From assembly GCA_964030785.1 (NCBI GenBank), contig OZ034968.1, forward strand, positions 46,452,353 through 46,516,352: a stretch of 64,000 bases of DNA. Reading direction: 5' to 3'. Within the stretch, counting starts at the first letter, position 1. The number at the start of each line of letters is the position of its first letter. Of this stretch, positions 31,976-43,743 are shown piece after piece. Source of the DNA: Siderastrea siderea (lineage: Eukaryota; Cnidaria; Anthozoa; Scleractinia; Rhizangiidae). Position numbers and translations under genes: made by a program. The notes under the pieces were generated by a model. It did no database searches and was not told where the DNA came from. It saw nothing but the letters and a program-made list of their open reading frames with translations.

Positions 31976-33360
31976 GTGTTCGACCCACTAGGAGTGTTAG
32001 CTTCATACATGCTGCCCGCGAAATGTCTGATCCAACTGTTGTGGTGTAAGAACAAAGGCTGGGACGAGCCCTTAGATGAAGAAGACCAGAGAATTTGGGA
32101 AGATTGGCTTGGTGATCTGGTGAAACTGAGTGAATTCGAAGTGCCCCGCTGTTTCTGTGTTGACACATGTCCTGAAGCTTCGATACAACGTCATGTATTT
32201 TCTGACACCTCCGAAATGGGCTTTGGTGCCGTGTGTTATGCTAGATACTCGCTTCCTGATGGTACGATTGAGGTTTCGTTTGTTATGGCAAGGAATCGCG
32301 TTGCACCCTTAAAGCAGTTAAGCATTCCTCGTCTAGAGCTTCAAGCTGCCGTCCTAGCCGTAAGATTATACAACCTGGTCAAGCAAGAGTTGACTGTTAC
32401 TGTCAAGGACACCATCTTTTGGAGTGACTCGAAAACTGTGTTGCAGTACATATCTAATGAAAGCCGACGCTTTCACACATTTGTAGCTAACCGGGTGTCA
32501 GAGATTCATGATGCAGGCGACCCGACGCAGTGGAGACACGTCCCTGGCCATTTGAACCCTGCTGACGATTGCACCCGAGGTCTTCGGGCGGCAGATTTGG
32601 ATAAACATTGCCGATGGCTTAACGGCCCCGCCTTCTTGTCCAAACCCGAAGAACAGTGGCCCCAAGACACGTTTGGTCCTCTCCGTGAAAATGATGACGA
32701 AGTGAAGAACACAAAGTGGTCAGGCCATGCATCTGTTACTGATCCAAGAGCATACTTTCCAGACCCAGAGAAGTTCTCCTCTTGGACAAGATTCCGTCGT
32801 GTCCTTGCATGGATATGGCGTTTCGTCCAAAACTGTAAAAGAAAGGCTGAGGGCCACATCCTGTCGTCTCTAACCACTGCAGAAATCAGCAATGCAGAGT
32901 TGATTGCCGTACGGAAAAGTCAAAGGGACTCGTTTGGTCTAGACTTTGAAGCCTTAAAGGCAAACAAACGTTTGCCAGTTAAGAGCCGACTCAGTGCGCT
33001 TAGACCATATATTGACGAAGCAGAATGCTTGAGGGTAGGTGGTCGTCTACGCAAAGCCCCCTTTCCTGAAGAGACACGACATCCGTTGATTCTGGATCCG
33101 AAGCACGAAATAACGCGCCTTATTGTGATGCACCACCATCTTCGTTTGTACTGTACAAGCAACAAGCATGTCTTGAACGAGCTGAGACAGAAGTACTGGA
33201 TCCTGAAAGGGCTAGCCACAGTTCACAAGATTTCGTCCAGCTGCCCTTCGTGTCGAAGACAACGGGCAAAACCCGAACCGCCCGTCATGGCTGACCTGCC
33301 CAGTTCGAGACTGGGCTATCAGCAACCGCCGTTCACAAACACCGGTGTTACTTTGGCCCC
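31976..33360 (+). pseudogene. BEL RNase H and integrase zinc domain
   Basis: FDPLGVLASYMLPAK opens the Pao-specific region. RNase H motifs follow (HVFSDTSEMGFGAVCY, LELQAAVLAVRLYN and IFWSDSKTVLQYI), then a C-terminal HVPGHLNPADDCTRG. The integrase H2C2 finger is present in HHHLRLYCTSNKHVL and ISSSCPSCRRQRA. The frame fails near 33343, where a short deletion removes the start of the integrase core. Confidence 0.9.
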
Positions 33361-34221
33361 ATGCTTGTACACCATGGAAGAAAGACAGAAAAGCGCTACC
33401 GAGTGCTTTTTACGTGCTTAACCACCCGTGCGGTACATCTTGAAATCGCTCATTCACCAGACACTAACTCTTTCCTGATGGCTATAAGAAGGATGATAGC
33501 CAAACGTGGAAAGCCAGCCAATATTTGGTCGGAAAACGGTACCAACTTCGTTGGGGCCGAGAAAGAGCTTCGAGAAGCTGTCAAGCGCCTGGATGGCGAG
33601 CGAATTGGTGACCAACTGTCTGCCGATAGGGTGCAGTGGCACTTCAATCCCCCGTCCTCGCCACACTTTGGAGGCGTTTGGGAACGCCTCGTTCAGTCTG
33701 CCAAAAGAGCGCTAAAGGCGGTGGCAGGAAAGCAGTGTGTCAATGATGAAACGTTACTCACGTTTATGGCTGAAGTGGAGTCGTTACTGAATGGTCGCCC
33801 CCTTACTCATGTTAGTACTGATTATCGCGACGAAGAAGCTTTGACGCCGAATCACTTTCTGCTCGGTCGAAGAAACCCTAACGTCCCGCCAGATGTCGTC
33901 AATGATAAGGACTTGTGTAGTCGTAAGAGGTGGAAGCACGCGCAAGTAATGACCCAGCACTTCTGGAAACGCTGGCTCCGAGAATATCTTCCAGCGCTGA
34001 CGGAACGCCGAAAGTGGACAAATGACACCCGCAATGTTCGTGAAGGAGACCTCGTCCTCGTCGTCGATGAGAATTCCCCTCGCGGGTGTTGGCCATTAGC
34101 TCGTGTACTAAGAGTGCTTCCAGGAGATGACGGAAGAGTCAGAGCAGCCGAAGTCCGTACCAAGAGTGGGACCTACATCCGACCTGTTGTTAAACTGTGT
34201 TTACTAGAAAGTGCGAAGTAG
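33361..34221 (+). pseudogene. BEL integrase core, catalytic residues lost
   Basis: Core motifs LFTCLTTRAVHLEIAHS, NGTNFVGAEKEL and SPHFGGVWERLVQSAK (with the Glu in VESLLNGRPLTHV) are present. The C-terminal domain reads ALTPNHFLLGRR, REGDLVLVVDENSPRGCWPL and TKSGTYIRPVVKL. The first catalytic Asp falls in the deletion near 33343. The second is Glu (IWSENGTNF). This integrase cannot be active. Confidence 0.9.
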
Positions 34222-34251
34222 TGTTCGTCGCCTCGCCCCGCCGTCGAACAC

Positions 34252-34275
34252 GGGGGGGGGGGGGGGGGGAGAGGA
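34252..34275 (+). promoter_or_regulatory. BEL polypurine tract
   Basis: A run of G followed by gagagga directly abuts the 3' LTR, the expected position of the plus-strand primer. Confidence 0.7.
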
Positions 34276-34470
34276 TGTTCGCGCCACAACTGAACACGTG
34301 ATCACATGTTACGCAACGAGTTTATTCGACCTTCATAATCGCCTTCGACTCGTGTTACGTTGATGTTTTGTAATTCAGGAGCAGGGGATTAAATCTAGTT
34401 CTAGTTCAAGATAACCGTTTTGTCGACCGTTTAATCACGTTTGAATTCATCCCGAACATCCGTCTGAACA
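34276..34470 (+). repeat. BEL 3' LTR
   Basis: 195 bases matching the 5' LTR with about 13 differences, followed by target duplication AATGT (34471-34475). Confidence 0.95.
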
Positions 34471-34475
34471 AATGT

Positions 34476-35870
34476 CCTTCCATCTGAATGTGTTTCCTTC
34501 CCGAAATGAACAACAAGACGCCCCCCAAAAAACAAACAAACTATCAAACAAAAAGGAGAATTTTGCTTTGAGCCGTAAGTTTGTCACAGATCCTTCTTAC
34601 ATAGTTATGAGTTTGGAGGGAGTCTTTCAAGGAAACAGAATGTTAATGAATACTTTTCAACTAAATATCACATCCTAATTCCAAGACCATATCGGATGCT
34701 TCAATGACGGCAATTTACTTTTCCTTTGTAGTGAATTCCAGTCGGTTTTTCAGTACAGGTATGAATTAAGCGGATATGGAGAAAAAGAAAATTATCCAAC
34801 ATTAGATATGAAATATTTGACCTCTGAACACAACAGAATGTCCAAAGGAATACGATTATTTGTTTTAGTCTTTTTATCCTCTTTCAAACACCTCGAAACT
34901 TCGAACGAAAAACAACTTTAAAACCTGTTTAGCTTTCCAAATTTAGGTGCGATACACCGACGTCGTTGCTGCGCGGGTCAAAAACATCACGCGATTACCT
35001 GACAATCAGACAACAGCCTGCTTGGCAACAAAACAACGTTGCGACAAAGAACTGAGATCAAGAATAACATAGTTGGAACTGAGAAATTAACGGCGTGATC
35101 GCTTGCCTCATAAATACGCTAAATCTTCCACCGTCTTCTGAACGTCAACAAATTATCCAACCGTTTTGCTTCAGCTCTAACAGAACTCACTCAGAGTTGC
35201 AACACTGCTTGTTCCTAGTTTTCGTTTTAAATTAACTCGTAATTTTAAAAATAAACATGTTATGTAATCTTCCCGAGAACAGAACCAGATTGAATGAACT
35301 GCACATTCTAACGTTCGCAATAAAAGTTTAAAGATCCCGAAAAATTTCAAATTGTCTCCTCGATTTCTGACAAGTGATAAAGGTTGGTGATAAAGTCGAA
35401 AACTCCGATGACCCACTCTTTGATGGCGACCTGTAAACTTGTGTGCATAAATCTGCCATTTCTTGGACCCGGTCCGTTCAAGTGACAAGAAACATATTGA
35501 GATACAGTTGACCTCTTACTAAAAAGGCAACAAAAGAAATTGCTTTTCAAATTCAGAAACATTACAAGAAAAACGCACTTCGGAAGGAATGCTGAATGGT
35601 ATTCATTCGAGTGGTTCTTGCGGACTCAGTTGCTGTAGGATCTCTTATGAAGTTAATCAATGTTTTCTAAAACTGTTTACCGATTCAAATCGGCTGCTGG
35701 TCAGCGGACATTCCTCTATAGGGCAACAACACTCTGGAATACCATCTTTGAGGAATTAAAGGACGATTATAGAGCTGCTTTTAAGAAATTGTTCAAGTCA
35801 TTCTTTTTTTAAAAAAATGATCTCAAAACTCAGTAATTGTATGTGTTTATATTTTAGTTTACTAGGTTTT
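34476..35870. other. Intergenic with relics of the promoter-module repeat
   Basis: The first 40 bases match 60668-60715, the true continuation of the locus. A diverged copy of the post-promoter repeat is at about 34925-35060 (gcgattacctgacaatcag). Another shared stretch at 35585-35665 matches 38730-38810. No gene is supported. Confidence 0.5.
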
Positions 35871-36808
35871 ATGCATCAGTCAATTCCAGCTACGTCCATC
35901 GCCCCCCAGGCAACTGCGGGGCATTTGCGCACCTTGTAAGTCCCGGGGGTGGGGCATTAGCAAATTTGGCGCGGCCCGGGGGTCGGACACTTGCCTACCC
36001 CGTGGCTACCCCCGGGCTTTTGATACCCAAGTGGTATCCGACTCTAAATCCAAACATGGAGGATTTTATCGGAAAGGACCAGCAGTTCGGCAGATTGGCT
36101 CCTCCGTCAAAGCTGAGGACTGGACAAACTTGTGGAGGTTTTCTCGATTTTATGCATTAATTTCTTCATTGCTTATCAAGGCACAACTTGAGCTATCAGG
36201 AACGATCAACGTGAATCGACGTACACATGCTTCATTGATCAAGGATTTTATAATTTGAATTTAGTTGCATTGATTCTAAAACTATCATGACTGTTTACTA
36301 AATTCTAAACATATTTATAGGGATCGTCGTTTACTTTTGCATATTATTAAAATATTCACAACAGCTGACTTTACAACAGACTATTTTAAAATGTCAAGAT
36401 ATTTTTACTAGCGAACTGTTTGAAACAAAATAAGCTTAAATAACAATAATATGAGAATCAACTATCATGTAGTGTTGTCTGCGAAGTCAATATCATTGCC
36501 TGGCGGTTTTAACTTTATTAACCAATTGGAAGACGGAGAGGCACACCCACAGAAACGAAAAATCACACATTTGAATGCTGAAAGTGGCACTATTGTGCAA
36601 TAAATGAAAACTGCTGCAGTGTTGATTGGGGATGTACGATCCCGGGGGCTGGGCATTTGCCCTTTTCCTTCCTCCCCACCGCGGGGCATTTGGCAGCTTA
36701 AGTGCCCCATCCCCGAGAATTTGTTATCCAAGAAAAAAAAATGCTAACGTCCGGGGGTTAGCCGGGGAGGGGGGATGGCATGGGCGCAGCTGAAATTGAC
36801 CGATGCAT
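35871..36808. mobile_element. Foldback element with GC-rich arms
   Basis: The ends are atgcatcagtcaattccagc and its inverted copy. Inside are G/C-rich blocks such as cccgggggtggggcattag. The same family flanks 55105-58854. Confidence 0.8.
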
Positions 36809-37848
36809 TAGTTATCTTGTCTTATCTTATCTTATCTTATCTTATTTTATCTTATCTTATCTCTGTTTATAATGAGTATCTTTAATTTGAGTGCTCCTAA
36901 GTCCTCAATCCCTCAGTGTTAAACCTGAGAAGAGATAAATCCACGTTTACCAACAAAAATTATCCATAAGGCCTTACCGTCTACATTACATAAGCAGTGT
37001 GTTTCTCTCTCTTTGGTTTTAAAACATAGACGAATCGAAATCAAACGTAACTCAGGACAAACTTGGAACAAAACGTGGCAAATTGATATAAAATATAACA
37101 GTCCTCACTCACTCACTCGGTCAATTTTTCTTTCTCCCAGATCCACCGAAGGGCACCCAAAGTCTCAAGCCTTCATGCTGCCTTTATGATGCTGGAAAAA
37201 AAAGAGATGTCGACCAAGACATGTTGCCTTTCTTCCTTTACCTTGTTTGAAGATAGAACATTCAGTGCTGCTTAAAATGTCAACCGCCTTCATTCAGTTA
37301 AAGTTTTATCACAGTTGAAATTGCAGAGGCTTCCTCAAGTGACGAGAAATGCATTAGTGAAAAACATTAATTTTTCGTTTTGCTTATAAACGCAAAGATT
37401 GTAGAGTAACTGATGGTAGTGGTAATGTGATTTATGTCGCACATTTTCAATAAACTGATAATGTTTAAATGCGCTTCACAAAAACTCCGTTGTAAGCGTA
37501 AAGAGCGGACGACAGCATGTAAAGGCATCCATCACCCCAAGGCCCCTTTCTCTTCATTCCTCCTGGTTGAATCCTGTTTGTTTTCCTCTTCACGACCCAC
37601 CCAGAAGCTGTGTGGTTTTTAAAATCGTCCATAGACATAAGTTACTGTGTCCGAGATGCAGAGGAGCTTCGCATTCGCATTCGCATTCGCATTCGCTCCT
37701 TCCCGCCTTGTACATATGAACATGAGGTTGCGCCTTGTTGAAGATGTCATGTAAAAGTCTTTGTTGTCAGAACATTTGGTTTGGATGGTTCGACCAAGGA
37801 ACAAACTTGATATTTTAAACTTCTTGCAATATCTTCATAATAGGGGGA
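36809..37848. other. Intergenic, microsatellites only
   Basis: A TTATC pentamer array runs about 36812-36862 and a CATTCG hexamer array about 37669-37697. Open frames of about 60 residues carry no motif. Confidence 0.5.
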
Positions 37849-38610
37849 ATGACTCAACAGAACTTTTTAATGTCGGCAGATCTTCATTCCTCTGGTAAAA
37901 GTAGTTTTTACTCTAGTGTTATGAGGATGTCTGAATACTATAATTTGCCTGATTTTGACCCCAATGTCTTAAATAAATCTAAGATCAAATACTATATAAG
38001 CCTAATGCAACACAAATATATCCTTCACTGGCAACATTCTATTGAACACTCAAAGAAACTAGAATTTTATAACACTTTTAAAAACGAATACACGCCTTCT
38101 TGTTATCTAGAACTTACAAGCAAGTTAAATGAAAGGAAAGAATTAGTGAAATTCAGAATAGGTAATCACAAACTAATGATTGAAACTGGTAGATATAGTC
38201 AAATCCCTTGAATTAATAGACTTTGCCCTACTTGCGGATCTAATCAAATTGAGGATGAAATTCACTAACTTTTTCACTGTCCTAAATACTCAATTTTTAG
38301 AGACAGGTTTTACAGGAAACTAAAGTATCACCTACCATATATAAAACGATTGCCTATATTGGAAGCTACACTGAAAGAATTAATGAATTCTGATAATTAT
38401 TTTGTAAACATTCAATTGCTAAGATTCATTCTATCATGCTTAAATTTACGCAATAATTTATTATCAATTCAGACTGATGTAATTAATTCTTATCTACTTA
38501 TATAATTATTACATTATAAGTTCTTTTTGTTGAGTTGTATGCTTTTGCAATACTGTAATAACTTATAGTCATGCAAATAAAGCTATTGTTGTTTGCAATA
38601 AAGCTCTTTA
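37849..38610 (+). mobile_element. LINE 3' end (RT C-terminus and tail)
   Basis: The frame has LVKFRIGNHKLMIETGRY. After a stop at 38211 it continues LCPTCGSNQIEDEIH and FHCPKYSIFRDRF. This is the Cys/His C-terminal region of non-LTR retrotransposon polyproteins. The coding sense ends near 38505 and an AATAAA-containing 3' tail with gttgtttg follows. It is 5'-truncated, as LINE copies usually are. Confidence 0.75.
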
Positions 38611-38819
38611 ACCCAGGTCAAAGGGAACATTTTTGTCGCACTTCGAAACATTGTACTAAAAACAATTTTAAAGCCTGCATGAGATTCTCAATCGCCTTTG
38701 TTTGCTTTCCAAATTAGGCGCCATACGCCTAATGTGAATGCTGAATAGTTTTCATTTAAGTTGTGCTCGCGTACTCAGTCGCTGTAGAGTCTGTCATAAA
38801 GTCAATTTACGATGTTGAT

Positions 38820-39240
38820 TCGTTATTCAGATGTCATCCACCAGGCGTCACGAAAGGCGTTATCAGGAGAGGCGTTAAGACTTCATAGAAAAAAATCCCC
38901 GAGAGCAACATTTGCGGAAAACATTAAAAACTTCGAATCACGCCTCAATGATAGAGGGTACCTAGCTAGTGTTGTGGAAAAAGACCTCTCAGAAGTATAA
39001 TTCTCGGACAGAGAATCAGCACTAGAACAGAAAAACAAAGCTGCACGTGAGAAAATACTACTATATTTATTTCGCAGTACCACCCGGCTGATGGGAAAAT
39101 GGCACTTTAATTAGTACAGAATCAGCCATATCTGAATTGAAGGACCGCTTTAAGGAGCCTCCCCTCATATAATATCAAAAGGAAAAGTGCGCGAGCTAAG
39201 CCATAAAGACCTTTTTAGAAATATCATTGACGAATTGCGG
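38820..39240 (+). pseudogene. Retroelement RT-associated fragment
   Basis: The sense SRKALSGEALRLHRKKSP, TFAENIKNFESRLNDRGYL and VVEKDLSEV is interrupted by TAA at 38998. It continues FSDRESALEQKNKAAREK with later frame changes. The pattern resembles the thumb/C-terminal region of reverse transcriptases found in cnidarian non-LTR or Penelope-like elements. The assignment is tentative. Confidence 0.45.
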
Positions 39241-39257
39241 GGGTAGCGCAGTCCCGT

Positions 39258-39396
39258 CAATGTTGTGGTTCAATTTAATCCTTGGTTCAATGTTTAGTTT
39301 CCTTTGTTTTTAACTCATTATCATACATTACCATACACATAAACAAAGGAAAATGAAAATTGAACCAAGAATAAAATTGAACCACAACATCAACAC
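39258..39396. repeat. Small foldback element
   Basis: The arms aatgttgtggttcaattt and, inverted, attgaaccacaacat pair, with tttcctttgttt and aaacaaaggaaaa pairing inside them. Confidence 0.7.
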
Positions 39397-40803
39397 TTTT
39401 TAACCCGTATCCCCCATTTTAAATAAGCTAATCGAGCTCATGGTTTTATACGGTGGCCCGTAAGTGGCCCGTAAGGGTCCATCCTCGGAGACCCAGGGGC
39501 AGCTAGTCGGGACGACGGCATTTTCATGGGCGAAAGTTTACAACAAGAGCGGGAGAGCCCCTGGGCACTTACTCTTACCGAACGAGTTCCAGAAGCGTTT
39601 GAAATCCCGCCTTCTGATTTGCCAGAAAAATATCAGCGAAGAGGAACAGCCAGGCGACTCTCATGTCTTCTTACACGAGGTTGTTTTCCTCATCGAACGC
39701 CGTAGTAGCGTGGCCCGTTCAACGGGAATATTTTTGAGGAGAGCTTCAGAAAAAATAAATAAATAATAAATAAACGAAGTCGAGGAAATCGCAAACTATA
39801 ACTATAACTCACCGGGATTTTTCACGGCAGACTTATCGAAGGTATCGTAAATTTTTAGAGCTAGCGACTTCGCCTTTCTCAAGTGTTGCTTGAGGCTAAT
39901 AGCTACTCGAGTAAACGATGTTACTAATTATTTCTCCTTGTTCGTTGAACTACGTCTGAAACTTTCCACGGGAATCTCCAATGCACGGGCCACGCAACGA
40001 TGTCGCTCGAGCGTGGGAACCACAGTTAACCAAAGCGTAATATGAGTGTATGGAACTGAAATTCGATCGAAAATAATCGGCGGTTTTCCGCTGAAAATGC
40101 ATTAAAATGGAAATACAGTTTGCAAAACATTACCTGCTGTGTGTTTACTGTGTTTTTATTGCTTTTCCGAGCTTTTGGAGGCCGATCTGGGCGATTTTCT
40201 GCCTAACGGTCGATGCGACGTCATGTCACGTACTAGAGAGAACTAGTTCCCTCTAGTACGCGACATGACACGCTCGATCAACATAGTTGCGTGGCCCGTG
40301 CATCAGAGATGGAAAGTTTCAGACGAAGATCAACGAACAAGGAGGAATAATTAGTTACCTTGGAGAAAGGGAATGTCGCTAGCTCTAAAAATTTGCGATA
40401 CCTTCGATAAGTCCGCCGTGAAAAATTCCCTGTGAGTGTTTGTTTTCTTGCGGCCACGTTATAGTTTGCGATTTTCTCGACTTGGTTTATTTATTATTTA
40501 TTTTTTCTGAAGCTCTCCTCAAAAATGTTCCCGTTGAACGGGCCACGCTACTACGACGTTCGATGAGGAAAACAACCTCGTATAAGAAGACATGAGAGTC
40601 GCCCGGCTGTTCCTCTTCGCTGATTGGCCAGAAAAATATTTTTCTGGCCAATCAGAAGGCGGAATTTCAAACGCTTCTGGAACTCGTTCGGTAAGAGTAA
40701 GTGCCCAGGGGCTCTCCCGCTCTTGTTGTAAACTTTCGCCCATGAAAATGCCGTCCTCCCGACGAGCTGCCCCTGGGTCTCCGAGGACGGTAAGGGCCAT
40801 CCC

Positions 40804-41020
40804 CAATACAAACTTTATTTTTCTCATACAAACTTTATTTTTACCTAAAAAACTTTATTTTTCTCATACAAACTTTATTTTTCCCATAAAGCTTTATTTT
40901 TGCCATACAAACTTTATTTTTGCTCGTAAACTGTATCTTTCTCATACAGACTTTATTTTTCTCATACAAACTTTATGTTCCTCTCACAAACTTTATATTT
41001 TTTACACAAACCTTACATTT
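40804..41020 (+). repeat. Tandem array of catacaaactttatttttc units
   Basis: About ten near-regular copies of a ~20-22 base unit, in forward orientation. Confidence 0.85.
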
Positions 41021-41239
41021 CGCGTACGTTTCTCGTTCTCATTCCTCTTACTTTGTAACTTGAAGTCCAGACTTCCACCCTCGTTTCTACGAAAAAAGGA
41101 GAGAGGCCTGGAGAGAGAGTGGGAACATGAACAACGGATCTTTTTTGGGAACATGAACAATGGGCCTTTTCGCGCCAAAAGAACTAAGTTTTTTTTTTAT
41201 CATTGATCGGCTGAGATCTGATACCATCGACGAGTCGTA

Positions 41240-41650
41240 TGCGAAAAGTAAAGTTTGCATGAAAAAAATAAAGTTTGTATGAGGTGGTCCTTTTATAAAG
41301 TTTGTATGAGAAAAACAAAGATTGTCTGAGAAATATAACGCTTTTATGCGAAAAGTAAAGAATGTGTGCAAAAAATAAAGTTTGCATGAGAAAAATAAAG
41401 TTTGAGAAAAATAGAGTTTATGAGGAGGGCTGTACAGAGTTTGTAAGAGAAAAACAAATTTGGTATGAGAAATATAACGCTTGTGTGCGGAAAGTAAAGT
41501 TTGTTGGAGAAGAATAAAGTTTGTATTAGAAAAATAAAGTTTTGTGGCAAAAATAAAGTTTGCACGCGAAAAATAAAGTTTGTATGGTAAAAACAAACTT
41601 TGCACGCGAAAAATAAAGTTTGTATGGCAAAAATAAAGTCTGTATGCAGT
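41240..41650 (-). repeat. Tandem array of the same unit, reversed
   Basis: About eighteen copies of aaaaataaagtttgtatg, the complement of the 40804-41020 unit, separated from it by about 220 bases that hold no gene. Confidence 0.85.
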
Positions 41651-41673
41651 TTGGCCCTTACGGTGCCACCGTA

Positions 41674-42775
41674 GTTTTACCTGTTAGGTGTATACTTCAT
41701 ATCTATAGAGGGAACGTCTACCGTTCTGTAACCAAATCACTGATTTCAGTGAATGCAGTTTAAATTAACGCTCAAATCAGGTCGCAACTACATTGGTTTG
41801 ACTGATCTGTTGGTTTGCAAACATTTTTAGCTCTTCTTGAGGACTATTTTGTTGCATTTTTATGCATTAAGGGAATTAACAAGAGTGTCAAATGATTTGT
41901 AGAACGGACAGGATATCTTTCCCATTCCCATTATACGCAACTTTTACCGGGTCCCACTTGTCAAATCCCAGCCCCAGTGCCTCAAATCCCATTTTCCCAG
42001 TGCTAAAATAGGCAAATCCCAGCTCCCATTTTATCCCTTTAGGACCCTCTACTATGCTAAGCTGGCATTTTTATCTTCATCAGGATTAACAAACTCACTT
42101 TCAAAACTACTTAAGTGAAAAAAATAAGGCTCTGTGGCAGTTTATATCAAGTTAATGTTATGCAATTTGAAGGCAACAATAAGCCGAGATTTGATGCGTG
42201 GCTTGTCCACGGAATGTTATGGAAATGGGCGAGGGAAAGATAAAGACTGGCAGAGTTAGATACGTTTGTATGACGGGATTTATGGCGTGTACCCTTAAAA
42301 CATGAGTGTGTGTCTGTGTTTCCTTTTTGAATATTCAATCGACATTTCCATGATACAGAATCCATAGTTAATAAAGATACTTGGCAAGATTACAAACGAA
42401 AAGCTGCTTTTTCTTGTATGATAACTGCGGTATTTGTTTTCCACTGGGTTTATATTTAATTAGTTTTAAGCTGATCGATTCACTACGATGGCCGCCAGTT
42501 TGCCGAATGCCTATTTAGGTTATCGACTGGGAACAAAGTCATTCCCAATATTCATGCAAATATAACTGGAAAAACAAAAGAAACAACTGCAAGTCACAAC
42601 TATCGATAGTAATGATCAAAGGTTACAGTTTCTCAAGTTTCAGAAGACAAGGAAACTGGGCGGCCCATCAGTTAATCATATAAACCAATTATGACTCTTT
42701 GCTTTGATGTTGTTGTTAATAGATTTCTTAATAAGCACAAAGTACCCTATACTTGCAAACATGACGTTCTTCACA
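41674..42775. other. Intergenic, no gene seen
   Basis: It contains a weak repeat of aaatcccag/cccagtg units at about 41940-42040. Nothing else was recognised. Confidence 0.45.
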
Positions 42776-42776
42776 T

Positions 42777-43130
42777 GCCTGTCCCCCCGGGGGTGGGGGG
42801 GGGGGTGGGTACTCGACCCATATTTGGTAGAGGTGAGCCGCTGAGGGTTTGAAACCCTGACCCTGTTTAGGACAAAAAAAATCCTAAAATACACACCCTG
42901 TTTAGGACAACAAGATCAATTTTATTACCCTGTTTAGGACATGCAATACCCTGTTTATAATTAGGACAGACTCGCGAGAAATTAGATACCCTGTTTAGGA
43001 AAGACTCGCACGAAATCACATACCCTGTTTAGGACAGAGGGGCCAAAAACCATACCCTGTCCAGCGGCACATCCCCATATAGGCCATATAAGGGAGTACC
43101 CCCCCCCCCCCCGGGGCCTGTCCACTCAAG
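42777..43130 (+). repeat. Minisatellite of ccctgtttaggaca between poly-G/C tracts
   Basis: At least six copies of taccctgtttaggaca with irregular spacers lie between a G tract (about 42788-42808) and a C/G tract (43098-43116). Both edges carry cctgtcc, so the whole may be one small element. Confidence 0.7.
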
Positions 43131-43743
43131 CACTGGCCGAAGTCGTGATCTAAGTCTTGTTTTGCCCGACTCCTTTTCCTCAGCACTTAATGTTTTCACT
43201 ATTTGACAAGATTTTCGTGCTGAGGAAAACTATGTACAGCTATTTGATGCATGAATCTTACTAAAATGTTTAGAAGGTCAGCGTATTTAACGGTCATGTT
43301 GTGTTATTTAATAAACTCATTAAGGGCCCATCTTCTCAGTTGCATGATCTTAAGACCACACACGCAATATCAAGTTTTCATTATTCATTTCCCTCTCTGT
43401 CTGGATGTCACATGAACGATAGAGCCGTCATTTCTAGGACTTCTTCAATGTAGAATAATAAACGATTTCATTTAAAGAATCTAAATGCCTCAGGCTCTTC
43501 AGAGCACTTTCGTCAAATTATAAATACTTTGAATTATCGTAATAGTCTTGACAAAGATTGTGATTTCATCGTAGTAACAACTATTAAGTAAGGGAATTCG
43601 GCCCGTCAGTTGCGAAAGAACGTGCAATCCAACAAACTTTAAAGAGAAATTCTTTAACATAAGACCAGTTATTATTAAAGAGCTAAAAGATTACACATGA
43701 CGCACATAAAACCATTTTTATTAAAAGTTATTCGGTCGGATAA
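43131..43743. other. Intergenic, no gene seen
   Basis: AT-rich DNA before duplication copy B. No motif found. Confidence 0.45.

Larger units (their letters stand above)
23326..34470 (+). mobile_element. BEL/Pao LTR retrotransposon, split by an hAT
   Basis: The two 195-bp LTRs (23326-23520 and 34276-34470) begin TGTTCGCGCC and end CGTCTGAACA. They are flanked by AATGT on both sides (23321-23325 and 34471-34475). The uninterrupted target is visible at 60664. The LTRs differ at about 13 positions by hand count, so the insertion is old. A G-rich polypurine tract (34252-34275) precedes the 3' LTR. The internal order is gag, zinc knuckles, aspartic protease, RT, RNase H, integrase, the usual Pao order. 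The hAT at 25138-29811 inserted into the gag region, and the assembly gap (24878-25077) is also there. Confidence 0.95.
39451..41671. mobile_element. 2.2 kb foldback element with mirror-image tandem arrays
   Basis: The ends cggtggcccgtaag and, inverted, cttacggtgccaccg are flanked by TA on both sides (39449-39450 and 41672-41673). 39480-39830 pairs with 40440-40800 almost perfectly, and 39835-40000 pairs with 40270-40430. Beyond this lie two arrays of a ~20-base unit in opposite orientation. No protein is encoded; long frames are translations of the repeat. Confidence 0.8.

Noticed and set aside
41087..41605. 172-residue minus-strand frame rich in Phe, Leu, Tyr and Asn
   Set aside because: It is a translation of the ~20-base tandem unit; the apparent protein periodicity is the DNA repeat.
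40804..43060. CRISPR-like regularly spaced repeats
   Set aside because: The units abut or have irregular spacers, there are no cas genes, and the setting is eukaryotic. They are mini- and microsatellites.
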